A DNA stretch of 64,000 nt, taken from positions 2,333,001 to 2,397,000 of the forward strand of contig NZ_CP041745.1 of assembly GCF_007556815.1 (NCBI RefSeq), read 5' to 3'. The notes below the pieces were generated by a model. It was not told where the DNA came from. It did not search any database and was given only the letters and a program-made list of their open reading frames with translations. Position 1 is the first letter of the stretch. Each line of letters begins with the position of its first letter. Below, piece after piece: positions 35,706 to 43,925 of this stretch. The position numbers and the translations under genes were made by a program. This DNA is from Paraburkholderia megapolitana. GTDB lineage: Bacteria > Pseudomonadota > Gammaproteobacteria > Burkholderiales > Burkholderiaceae.

Positions 35706-36656
35706 ATGGAAAAGCAGCTATATCAACCGCTCGGCGGTAACGAAATGCCGCGTTTCGGCGGGATCGCCACGATGTTGCGGCTGCCGCAGCGCGACTCCGC
35801 GGCCGGGCTCGATGCCGCGTTTGTCGGCGTGCCGCTCGACGTCGGGACGTCGTTGCGCCCCGGCACGCGGTTCGGGCCGCGCGGCATCCGCGCGGAGTCG
35901 GTGATGATCCGGCCGTACAACATGGCGACTGGCGCCGCACCGTTCGATTCATTGGCAGTCGCCGACATCGGCGACGTCGCGATCAATACGTTCAACCTGC
36001 TCGACTCGGTGCGCATCATCGAGCACGCGTACGACGGCATTCTCGAACACGGCACGATACCGCTCACGCTCGGCGGCGATCACACGATCACCCTGCCGAT
36101 CCTGCGCGCGATCAAACGCCGGCACGGCAAGGTCGGGCTCGTGCACGTCGACGCGCATGCGGACGTGAACGATCACATGTTCGGCGAGAAGATCGCGCAT
36201 GGCACGACGTTCCGGCGCGCGGTCGAAGAAGAGCTGCTCGATTGCGAACGCGTGGTGCAGATCGGTTTACGTGCGCAGGGCTACACCGCGAACGATTTCA
36301 ACTGGAGCCGCGAACAGGGCTTTCGCGTCGTGCAGGCCGAGGAATGCTGGCACAAGTCGCTCGAACCGTTGATGGCCGAAGTGCGGCGCAAGGTGGATGG
36401 CGGCCCGGTGTATCTGAGCTTCGATATCGACGGTATCGATCCGGCGTGGGCGCCGGGTACCGGTACGCCGGAGATCGGCGGGCTGACGACGATCCAGGCG
36501 ATCGAGATCATCCGCGGTTGTCATGGGCTCGATCTGGTCGGCTGCGATCTCGTCGAAGTGTCGCCGCCTTACGATACGACCGGCAATACGTCGCTGCTCG
36601 GCGCGAACCTGCTGTACGAAATGTTGTGCGTGCTGCCGGGGGTGGTGCGCCGTTAG
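35706..36656 (+). CDS. gbuA: Guanidinobutyrase (ureohydrolase family)
   Basis: 316 residues. The N-terminus (QPLGGNEMPRFGGIATM) and long stretches throughout correspond to P. aeruginosa GbuA, which hydrolyses 4-guanidinobutyrate to 4-aminobutyrate and urea using two Mn ions. Metal-binding motifs of the agmatinase/arginase fold are intact: GGDHT (near 123), HVDAHADVNDH (near 147) and SFDIDGIDPAWAPGTGTPE (near 239). It is cytoplasmic. It is divergent from a LysR regulator, as in Pseudomonas. Its stop is directly followed, with no gap, by the stop of the convergent acyltransferase. Agmatinase would be the main alternative, but the N-terminal signature favours GbuA. Confidence 0.9.
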   Translation: MEKQLYQPLGGNEMPRFGGIATMLRLPQRDSAAGLDAAFVGVPLDVGTSLRPGTRFGPRGIRAESVMIRPYNMATGAAPFDSLAVADIGDVAINTFNLLDSVRIIEHAYDGILEHGTIPLTLGGDHTITLPILRAIKRRHGKVGLVHVDAHADVNDHMFGEKIAHGTTFRRAVEEELLDCERVVQIGLRAQGYTANDFNWSREQGFRVVQAEECWHKSLEPLMAEVRRKVDGGPVYLSFDIDGIDPAWAPGTGTPEIGGLTTIQAIEIIRGCHGLDLVGCDLVEVSPPYDTTGNTSLLGANLLYEMLCVLPGVVRR

Positions 36657-37816
36657 TCAGTTCACCGCGCCCGGCGGTGGCACCGGCACCTTCGGCGCAA
36701 GCTTGCGCAACCGGCCCGCAAACCGGTGCGACGGCCGCTCGACGGCGAGATAGAACGCGTAGCTCAGAGCAAACGCAAAGGCGACGGTTGCGAGCCAGGT
36801 CCACGCCGGTCCTGGCGGGTAGCCCGCCGCGCTGAGGATTGCGAGCGCGAGTTTGTGGCACAGGTAAAGGCTGTACGACCATGCACCGAGCCCGCGAGTC
36901 GCGCCCACACCCCGCGCGACGATTCCCGCGCCGGTGTCGTTGTTTCAGCCGCGATCCATGCGGCGGCAAAGAACTGGAACAACGTGAGCGAGATGTCGGG
37001 GCCTACGGTCGGCAGAAATGCCGGCTTGATGTGCGACGACGACGCGAGCACGAAAGTCAGCGAAGCCGCCGCGACCAGCGCGACGCGCGCCGCGACCAGC
37101 TGTGCGGACAGTCCCCGCACCACGGCCCGCAACACGCGAACAATCCAGCCGGTCAGTTGCGAATACGCGCGGCGACCATCGATACCGCCGCGGGTACGCT
37201 GCATGTCGGCGATCAGGCTGCCGAGCAACCAGCCCGGGAAATACAGCAGCGACGTGCCGGCAACGCCATAGTTCTGATAGACGCAGTGATCGCAGACGAC
37301 CCGCGCTTGCGTATGCGTGAGCCACACCATCAACGCCCCGCCGATCACAGCGCAGACGATCATCTCGCCGACCCGATGAAAGCGCTGCCGCACGAGCGGA
37401 TAAACGGTGTAATAGACGAGCTCGCAATACAGCGACCACAGCACCGATTCCAGCAGCGTCGACGCATCGCCGACCGGCCGCGAAACCAGCGCGACGACGG
37501 CGAGCGGCACTCCGATGCGCACGTAACGGGACACGAAATAGCTGACCGGCCGCAGGCTCGCGTCGCGGTGGTAGGCGTTGTGAATGCAGTAACCGGAGAT
37601 CACGAAGAAGACGATGACCGCGGCCGGACCGGCAAACAGCACGACAAGACCTGACCACAACGCGCCGCCCAGCAGCGCCAGATGGCCCGTGAAGATCGAC
37701 TTGAACGGAGGCGGCCCGAAATGATAGAAAACGACCCATGCGGCCGCCATGAAGCGGATCGCGTCGATTTTCAGCGATTTCGCGGACTGCACCGGAATGG
37801 ACGGATTTGCGCGCAT
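36657..37816 (-). pseudogene. Acyltransferase_3-family membrane acyltransferase with one frameshift
   Basis: The N-terminal frame (start MRANPSIPVQSAKSLKIDAIRFMAAAWVVFYHF) carries the family motifs through about 300 residues: VIFFVISGYCIHNAYHRD with the conserved Tyr-Cys-Ile-His, and several membrane helices. The ending occurs in another frame (LGAWSYSLYLCHKLALAILSAAG to PPPGAVN, stop at 36657). One extra base in the three-C run at 36891-36893 would join them as RLAGLGAWSYSLYLCHKL, a typical acyltransferase sequence. The intact product would be a polytopic O-acyltransferase of about 386 residues, acting on a cell-surface glycan. It could be a real lesion or a sequencing error. It is convergent with gbuA without a gap. 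Confidence 0.8.
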
Positions 37817-38251
37817 GATGCGCCTCTTTAAATGCCTCCTGAAAGGCTACCCGCGCCCGGCGTAAAGAAAATCCTAAATAAATCGAAGCGTTGGGCCCTG
37901 GAAGCGGCTTACGCCGCCTTCCACCGGTAGGCGCCGCGGTCGACGACGCAGGATGAGCCCTCAAAGCGAACCGCTCGGGTTGCCCACAAGCCGCTCGATC
38001 CCGCCCGCGCCAATAGCCGCCGACGCCCGGCCGGCCGAACGGAAACCCCAGTTTGTGCGATGATTCGGGATAGCTAGAAATCCAGGTCCGGCGACGCACC
38101 CGGCACCCACATCGATCCAGCCGCCCTTTGCGCGGGAGATCGAGTCTTTTATATGCAGATCGCGCCTGTTGCCGGCGCGAAACGATCTATTGAGTACAGC
38201 CGCCGGTGTCACCGGGGCGGCGCGACACGGTTATTGAGGAGAATCCCCAGC
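37817..38251. other. Divergent regulatory region upstream of hpnH
   Basis: 435 bases between the acyltransferase start and the hpnH start. No convincing gene. The right end has a GAGGAG-type ribosome-binding site before hpnH and a TTTATAT patch near 38148 that could be a -10 element. Otherwise nothing was recognised. Confidence 0.45.
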
Positions 38252-39850
38252 ATGGCAGTGCCAATTTCACAGGCATGGACGGTTGCCACCTATGTCCTGA
38301 AGCAAAAATTATTGCGCCGCAGCCGTTATCCGCTCGTTCTCATGCTCGAGCCGTTGATGCGCTGCAATCTGGCCTGCGCGGGTTGCGGCAAGATCCAGTA
38401 CCCGGCCCACGTGCTGAAGTCGGAACTCACGCCCGAGCAATGCTTCAAGGCCGTCGAGGAATGCGGCACGCCGATGGTCGCGATTCCGGGCGGCGAACCG
38501 CTGCTGCATCCGCAGATGCCGGAAATCGTCGCTGGGCTCGTGGCACGCAAGAAGTACGTGTACATGTGCACGAACGCCCTGCTGCTCGCCAAGCAACTGC
38601 ATCTGTTCAAGCCGAGCAAGTACCTGTCGTTCTCGGTCCACGTCGACGGCCAGCGCGAGCACCACGATTTCGCGGTGTGCCGCGAAGGTGGCTACGACAT
38701 CGCGATGGAAGGCGTGCGCGCCGCGGTCGCAGCGGGCTTCCGCGTCACGACCAATACGACGCTTTTCGACGGCGCCGATCCGAACAGCGTACGTCTGCAC
38801 TTCGACGAAATGATGACGGCGGGCGTGGAAAGCATGATGGTGTCGCCGGGCTACACGTACGACAAGGCACCGGACCAGAAGCACTTCCTCGGCCGCGCCC
38901 GTTCGAAGAAGCTGTTCCGCGCGATCCTGTCGAACCGTAAAAAGAGCTGGCGCTTCAATGCATCGCCCATCTTCATGGAATTCCTGATGGGCAAGAAGCA
39001 GCTCACCTGCACGCCGTGGGGCATGCCGACTTACAGCATCTTCGGTTGGCAGAAGCCGTGCTACCTGCTGCAGGACGGCTATGCGGACACCTTCGACGAG
39101 CTGATGGAAAGCGTGAAGTGGTCCGAATACGGCACCGAGAGCGGCAATCCGAAATGCGCGAACTGCATGGTGCACTCGGGCTACGAGGCAAGCGGTGTGA
39201 ACTACACGTTTGGCTCGTTCAAGGGGCTGTTCCAGACCGTCAAGGCGATGGTGTTGAATAGCTACAAGGACCCGGAAGCGAACGAAATACTCGCCGGCTG
39301 GAAGTCCCCTTCGCGTGAAGTCCCGATGGTGTTCGTCCCCACGCCGCCGCGCGCCGCTCAGGTTGCCGATGCTGCCAACGCAGCTCAAACCGCCCAGCCG
39401 GCAGAACCGGTTGCCGCCGCGGTTGCCAGCACACCCGCGCCGGCTCCGGTCAATCCCGACCAGATGGAGACCGCCGAGGGCACGGTGCACGAAAAGCTCG
39501 AAGGTTGGACGCCGCCGCTCACGACCGAAGCCGAAGTACGCGAAGCGCTCGAAAAAGCCTTCGATTATCGCGGCGACGTGACGATCACGCGCAAGAGCGG
39601 CGTCGTGGTGAAAGGTTATCTGTACGACCGGCAATACGGTGCGGCTTTCAAGGACTGCTTCGTGCGGATCATTCCGACCGGCACGCAAACGAAGGAAGTG
39701 ATCCCGTACGCGGACATCGCCGTACTCGGCTTTACCGGCAAGGATACGGCGGCCGGCAAGACCTTCGAGTCGTGGGTCAAGCGCTACTGGGAAAAGAAGG
39801 CCGCGGGTGAGAAGAACATCCAGATCGAGCCGGAGTACCTGGGCGAGTAA
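38252..39850 (+). CDS. hpnH: Hopanoid biosynthesis radical SAM protein HpnH with C-terminal extension
   Basis: 532 residues from the ATG giving MAVPISQAWTVATYVLKQKL. HpnH adds adenosine to diploptene in the first step of extended-hopanoid side-chain synthesis, at the inner membrane. The radical-SAM cluster is CxxxCxxC at Cys38, Cys42 and Cys45, followed by typical HpnH sequence (VAIPGGEPLLHPQMPEIV, KYLSFSVHVDGQREHHDFAV, LTCTPWGMPTYSIFGWQKPCYLLQDGY) to about residue 350. Then come an Ala/Pro linker (about 370-405) and an extra domain of about 115 residues (TEAEVREALEKAFDYRGDVTITRKSG, then YADIAVLGFTGKDTAAG), which looks like a small beta-barrel. Usual HpnH proteins are much shorter. No other hopanoid genes are in the window. 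Confidence 0.93.
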   Translation: MAVPISQAWTVATYVLKQKLLRRSRYPLVLMLEPLMRCNLACAGCGKIQYPAHVLKSELTPEQCFKAVEECGTPMVAIPGGEPLLHPQMPEIVAGLVARKKYVYMCTNALLLAKQLHLFKPSKYLSFSVHVDGQREHHDFAVCREGGYDIAMEGVRAAVAAGFRVTTNTTLFDGADPNSVRLHFDEMMTAGVESMMVSPGYTYDKAPDQKHFLGRARSKKLFRAILSNRKKSWRFNASPIFMEFLMGKKQLTCTPWGMPTYSIFGWQKPCYLLQDGYADTFDELMESVKWSEYGTESGNPKCANCMVHSGYEASGVNYTFGSFKGLFQTVKAMVLNSYKDPEANEILAGWKSPSREVPMVFVPTPPRAAQVADAANAAQTAQPAEPVAAAVASTPAPAPVNPDQMETAEGTVHEKLEGWTPPLTTEAEVREALEKAFDYRGDVTITRKSGVVVKGYLYDRQYGAAFKDCFVRIIPTGTQTKEVIPYADIAVLGFTGKDTAAGKTFESWVKRYWEKKAAGEKNIQIEPEYLGE

Positions 39851-39992
39851 TGCCCGCGGGGGCGTCAGCGTTTGCAACTCTGGCGCTTCCCCACCCCTGG
39901 CACCCCTGGCTCGGCTTGTAGCACACGGCAGGCAGACCGCATCGGCGGATGCCTGCTGCTAAAACGCCATCGGACGCCAAGGGGATCCTGTC

Positions 39993-40475
39993 ATGAAGAT
40001 CGAATCGCAATGGGTTTTTGAGTGCCAGCCGCAGCACGTGTGGCCGCACTTTCTGCACGCCCAGATGGACTCGTCCCGCCCACTACTTTTCTGGTTCGGC
40101 ATTCCGAAGCCGATGAGCTGTCGTGTGCTTGAAGGCGTGGCGGCAGTCGGCAACACGCGCCAGTGCACCACCGACCGCGGCACGATCGACCAGCGCATCC
40201 TGCAACTCGAGCCCAACCGGCTGCTGCAATATCAGATGCAGCAAAGCACGGTGTGGTGCCGTGAATGGGTCGGCAAACTGATCGATACCTTCACGCTCGA
40301 AGCGCTCGACGGCAACCGTACTCTCGTGCGCCGCACGACCGAATTCGAGGCCACCGGCCTGCTGAAAGTGCTGCGACTCGTCGGCCTGTGGGCCGCATTG
40401 CGCCAGGCTCATGCCTATGCCGCGAAAAACTGGCGAAGGCTGATCGCCGAAGGTCAAACGGCCTCGATGGCCTGA
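39993..40475 (+). CDS. SRPBCC-fold protein of unknown ligand
   Basis: 160 residues. The start MKIESQWVFECQPQHVWPHFLHA and the segment LIDTFTLEALDGNRTLVRRTTEFEATG are typical of polyketide-cyclase/START-like proteins with a hydrophobic ligand pocket. The last helix (LWAALRQAHAYAAKNWRRL) also fits the fold. It lies 142 bases downstream of hpnH on the same strand, so it might be co-transcribed and bind a hopanoid or another lipid, which is speculative. No signal peptide. It is not close to the other SRPBCC protein at 29516. Confidence 0.78.
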   Translation: MKIESQWVFECQPQHVWPHFLHAQMDSSRPLLFWFGIPKPMSCRVLEGVAAVGNTRQCTTDRGTIDQRILQLEPNRLLQYQMQQSTVWCREWVGKLIDTFTLEALDGNRTLVRRTTEFEATGLLKVLRLVGLWAALRQAHAYAAKNWRRLIAEGQTASMA

Positions 40476-40977
40476 GCGGCATCGCGCGAAAGAGACACGC
40501 CGCTACCGGGTACGAGATTCCGCTTGCCCGCAATTCGCCTGCAATCCGCGCTTCGCCCGCCTTCCATTTCCCCCGCCAGACAGACCATCACGCCGCGCGC
40601 GACACCGGCGCGTCTGCGCCTGCGCCACAAAACAATAAAAACACCTCGAGAATCTGCCGTTATCCGATCGCAGTAAACCTCTCCAGATTTGTCTTCCGCG
40701 ACTCAAGATGTCATACGACGTCTTATCTAAATATGGCACACACGCCATCTTGTCTGACTCATTTCGGCCAAAAACGAGTCCGTGAGGCGTAGTTACGAGA
40801 AAAAGTGCCGAATTTACGCTAAATGTTCGTCGTGTAAACCCTGACGCCATCACTATTGTCTCCGGACATCGTATGACTTAGCATGACCTCTGTCGAGTCA
40901 TGCTCCCGGTCCTTCTGCCCCGGTACGTGTGGCCGCAAGAGTGCCCCTCATAGAAAACACACGGAGACACACAACAC
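40476..40977. other. Long promoter region of the MFS transporter gene
   Basis: 502 bases, AT-richer in the middle (around 40630-40740 and 40795-40830), with no convincing gene. It contains four copies of the half-site GTCATRC described in the next entry. The right end carries a GGAGACACACAAC ribosome-binding region before the ATG at 40978. A single transporter gene with such a long leader suggests complex regulation. Confidence 0.5.
40710..40903. promoter_or_regulatory. Cluster of four GTCATRC half-sites upstream of the MFS transporter
   Basis: GTCATAC at 40710-40716; GTATGAC (its complement) at 40871-40877; GCATGAC at 40881-40887; GTCATGC at 40897-40903. The outer pair extends to an exact 9-base inverted match (GTCATACGA with TCGTATGAC, 40869-40877). 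The inner pair forms AGCATGAC/GTCATGCT with a 9-base spacer (40880-40904). Two distant sites could be joined by looping. The binding protein is unknown; a GntR-type regulator is possible. Confidence 0.4.
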
Positions 40978-42267
40978 ATGGCGCACAAGATAAAGGGCCT
41001 TCGCTGGTGGATGATCGGCCTGCTCACGCTCGGGACCGTGATGAACTACCTCGCGCGCAGTTCGCTCAGCGTCGCCGCGCCCACGGTCATGCAGGACCTG
41101 CACATCACCACCGCGCAATACGGCTGGATCACCGGTGCATTCCTCGTGATGTATCCGATCGGCGGTCCGCTCACCGGTTATCTGATGGACCGCGTCGGTC
41201 TGCGCTTTGGTTTTCTGCTGTGCGGCGTGTTGTGGTCCATCGTGTGCATGGCGCACGGTTTGGCGAACGGCTGGGTCGGGCTCTTCGTGCTGCGCGGCAT
41301 GCTCGGTCTCGTCGAAGCGTCGTTCATTCCGGCCGGCATGCGCGCCGCGGCATTCTGGTTTCCCGCGCACGAACGTGGGATCGCAGCGGGGGTCTTCAAC
41401 ATCGGCACATCGGTGGGTGCGATTGCCGCGCCGCCGCTCATCGCGTGGTCGATCCTGCGCTACAACTGGCAAACCGCTTTCGTGATCGCCGGTGCGCTCG
41501 GCCTCGTGTGGGCCGTGCTGTGGCTCGTGCTGTACCGGCATCCAAGCGAGCACAAGGCGCTGTCCCAGGAGGAAGCCGCCTACATCGCCGGCGACGAGCG
41601 CGTCGTGCCGGTACCGGACGGCGATCGTCCGCGCCTTAGCCGCATCTTCAAGCAGCGCAATTTCTGGGGCATCGCGCTGCCGCGTTTCTTCGCCGACCCC
41701 GTGTGGGGCACGCTCGTGTTCTGGATGCCGCTCTATCTGCACCAGGCGCGCGGCTTCGACCTGAAGGCGATTGCCATGACCGCATGGCTGCCGTTCGTCG
41801 CAGCCGACGTCGGTTGCATGATGGGCGGCACGATCTCGATGTTTCTGAACAGGCGCTTCAACATCGCGATCCTGAACGGCAAGCGGATCGTCTTCACGAT
41901 CGGCGCGGTGATCATGATCTCGATGGTCGGCGTCGGTTACGTGAAAGACCCGGGGATGGCGATTTTCCTGCTGTGCCTCGGCGGCTTCGCTCACCAGACG
42001 CTGTCGGTCACCGTCATCTCGATGTCCGCCGATCTCTTCCCGAAGCAGGAAGTGGCTACCGTCACCGGCTTCGCGGCGCTGGCGGCCGGCATCGGCAACC
42101 TGCTCTTCACACTGACAATGGGCGCACTCGTCGCGACGATCGGCTACACGCCATTCTTCGTCGCACTGGGTTTCGGTGACCTGATTGGAGTCGTACTGAT
42201 CTGGTCGCTGGTCAGGCCGACCGTTACGCGTGCGCTCGCACCAGTGGGCAAACCCGTCAACGCATAA
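40978..42267 (+). CDS. MFS transporter of the anion:cation symporter (ACS) family
   Basis: 429 residues, 12 predicted helices. The start (RWWMIGLLTLGTVMNYLARSSLSVAAPTVMQDLHITTAQYGWI) and GGPLTGYLMDRVGLRFGF match hexuronate/galactonate/glucarate symporters (ExuT, DgoT, GudP type). These carry sugar acids with protons across the inner membrane. The next genes encode an alginate-lyase-family lipoprotein and a porin on the same strand, so a uronate from a polymer is a reasonable substrate. The exact substrate is inferred. It is preceded by a 500-base regulatory region and followed by a perfect palindrome. Confidence 0.9.
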   Translation: MAHKIKGLRWWMIGLLTLGTVMNYLARSSLSVAAPTVMQDLHITTAQYGWITGAFLVMYPIGGPLTGYLMDRVGLRFGFLLCGVLWSIVCMAHGLANGWVGLFVLRGMLGLVEASFIPAGMRAAAFWFPAHERGIAAGVFNIGTSVGAIAAPPLIAWSILRYNWQTAFVIAGALGLVWAVLWLVLYRHPSEHKALSQEEAAYIAGDERVVPVPDGDRPRLSRIFKQRNFWGIALPRFFADPVWGTLVFWMPLYLHQARGFDLKAIAMTAWLPFVAADVGCMMGGTISMFLNRRFNIAILNGKRIVFTIGAVIMISMVGVGYVKDPGMAIFLLCLGGFAHQTLSVTVISMSADLFPKQEVATVTGFAALAAGIGNLLFTLTMGALVATIGYTPFFVALGFGDLIGVVLIWSLVRPTVTRALAPVGKPVNA

Positions 42268-42275
42268 CCGTCTCG

Positions 42276-42297
42276 CGGCGGACCGCGCGGTCCGCCG
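42276..42297 (+). terminator. 22-bp perfect palindrome after the MFS gene
   Basis: CGGCGGACCGCGCGGTCCGCCG is its own reverse complement and begins 8 bases after the transporter stop. It would fold into a 9-bp GC stem with a 4-base loop. No U-tract follows. A terminator or mRNA-stability element is inferred. Confidence 0.5.
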
Positions 42298-42446
42298 TTA
42301 CTCATCGCCCGTTTCTGGCGCGCAAGCTGTCAACGCTTCGCGGCTGAGACCGGCTTCGTCAAACGAATCGTGTAGCTGGACGCTCCGCATCGATGCCGAG
42401 CCGGTCCGGGACGGGGTTCGTCGCGCGTTCTCATCAGGAGAAGCTC

Positions 42447-43862
42447 ATGCGTCATCCGCGTCGCGATCAACGACCCGCATTTCCCACTGCCGGCTCTAAC
42501 GCTGTGACTGTTGCTCCATCGCTCGCGGCGCGGCGCCGCACGCTTGCCGCACTCGGCGCCGGCTCGCTCGGTCTGCTGTTGTACGGCTGCGGCGGTATCG
42601 ATGCGACGCCGTCGGCGAGCGCATCGTCGGCGACCGGATCGCAGAGCACACCTCCGGTTACACCGCCACCCGCAGCACCCACGCCACCGGTCGTCTTTAC
42701 GCTCGACGCAAGCGAAATGCTCAAGGCAAAGCAACTCGTCGCCGCCGGCAACGCGTCGCTGCAAACGTCCTGGTCCGCCCTGCTCGCGAGCGCCAATGCT
42801 GCCCTTCAACTGGCACCGTTCTCGGTCGTCGACAAGAACATGGTGCCGCCGAGCGGCGACAAGCACGACTACCTGAGCCTCGCGCCGTACTGGTGGCCCG
42901 ACCCCACCAAACCCAATGGCTTGCCGTATATCCAGCGCGACGGCCAGATCAATCCATCGTCGAAGAACAACGATTCGGATTCAGTGCGGATGCAGGCGTT
43001 CTGTTCGGCCATCGGCACGCTGACCACCGCGTGGTTTCTCGGCGGCGATGCGCGTTATGCCGACAAGGCCGCATCGTTGCTGCGCACCTGGTTCATCGAC
43101 CCGACGACGCGCATGAACCCGAATCTCAACTACGGTCAGGGTATTCCGGGTGTGACGAGCGGTCGCGGCATCGGCATCATCGACACCCGCAACTTCTGGC
43201 AGATCACCGACGGTATCGGTCTGCTCGCTTCATCGAATGTGCTCAGTGCAAGCGACCTGAGCGCGCTGAACCTGTGGTTCGCGGATTACCTGAACTGGCT
43301 ACTGACCAGCAGCAACGGCACCGACGAAGCCGCGGCGCCCAACAATCACGGCACGTTCTACGACGCACAGGTTACGAACCTCGCACTCTTCACCGGCGAC
43401 ACCGCGACCGCACAGAACGCGCTCAATCATGCACTGACCAAACTGCTGCCGACACAGTTCGACAGCACCGGCAAGGAGCCACTCGAGCTGTCGCGCACCC
43501 GGCCGTTTCACTACAGCGTATTCAACCTCGTGGCGTTCCTGCGACTCGCCAAATACGGTGCGGCGGCGAAGGTGGACATTGCGCACGCGTCCGCCGTTGC
43601 GGGTAGCCCGCAATCGCTGCAGGCATCGGTCGCATTCCTTGCGCCCTACGTGGCGAATCCATCGAGCTGGCCGTACCAGGATTTGACCGGCATCGAGTAC
43701 GACGGCGATGGCAACGAATTCGACGGCGTGCTGCCGGTGCTGCAGCAGGCGGTGTTGCTGTACGGCGCGACCCCGCAACTGACAGCCGCGCTCGATGCGG
43801 TGAGCAACCACCTCCCCGACGCCGTGAGCTGGCTGCAATGGCCGATCACGACGACGAGCTGA
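42447..43862 (+). CDS. Alginate-lyase-family lipoprotein (polyuronate lyase-like)
   Basis: 471 residues from the ATG giving MRHPRRDQ, with AGGAGAAGCTC just upstream. The N-terminus has a twin-arginine-like RRRTLAALGAGSLGLLLYGC, ending in a lipobox Cys, then a Ser/Thr/Pro linker. The catalytic domain (about 95-460) is an alpha-barrel of the Pfam alginate-lyase family: HDYLSLAPYWWPDPTKPNGLPY, WFIDPTTRMNPNLNYGQGIPG, and APNNHGTFYDAQ near 298, where Asn-His is the usual active-site pair. It would cleave a polyuronate by beta-elimination at the cell envelope. The neighbours (sugar-acid transporter, porin) agree. True substrate untested. Confidence 0.85.
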   Translation: MRHPRRDQRPAFPTAGSNAVTVAPSLAARRRTLAALGAGSLGLLLYGCGGIDATPSASASSATGSQSTPPVTPPPAAPTPPVVFTLDASEMLKAKQLVAAGNASLQTSWSALLASANAALQLAPFSVVDKNMVPPSGDKHDYLSLAPYWWPDPTKPNGLPYIQRDGQINPSSKNNDSDSVRMQAFCSAIGTLTTAWFLGGDARYADKAASLLRTWFIDPTTRMNPNLNYGQGIPGVTSGRGIGIIDTRNFWQITDGIGLLASSNVLSASDLSALNLWFADYLNWLLTSSNGTDEAAAPNNHGTFYDAQVTNLALFTGDTATAQNALNHALTKLLPTQFDSTGKEPLELSRTRPFHYSVFNLVAFLRLAKYGAAAKVDIAHASAVAGSPQSLQASVAFLAPYVANPSSWPYQDLTGIEYDGDGNEFDGVLPVLQQAVLLYGATPQLTAALDAVSNHLPDAVSWLQWPITTTS

Positions 43863-43925
43863 CACACGTCCTCGACCGATACAACTCGCACGCATTTCCC
43901 ACCGACAAAAAAGGAAAGCACGACA

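Noticed and set aside
36945..38099. 384-codon leftward frame over the acyltransferase
   Set aside because: Composition is typical of an out-of-frame shadow; it crosses the gene's start and has no domain.
39090..39200. Possible frame break within hpnH
   Set aside because: The frame is continuous from 38252 to 39850 and motifs continue in order, so no break.
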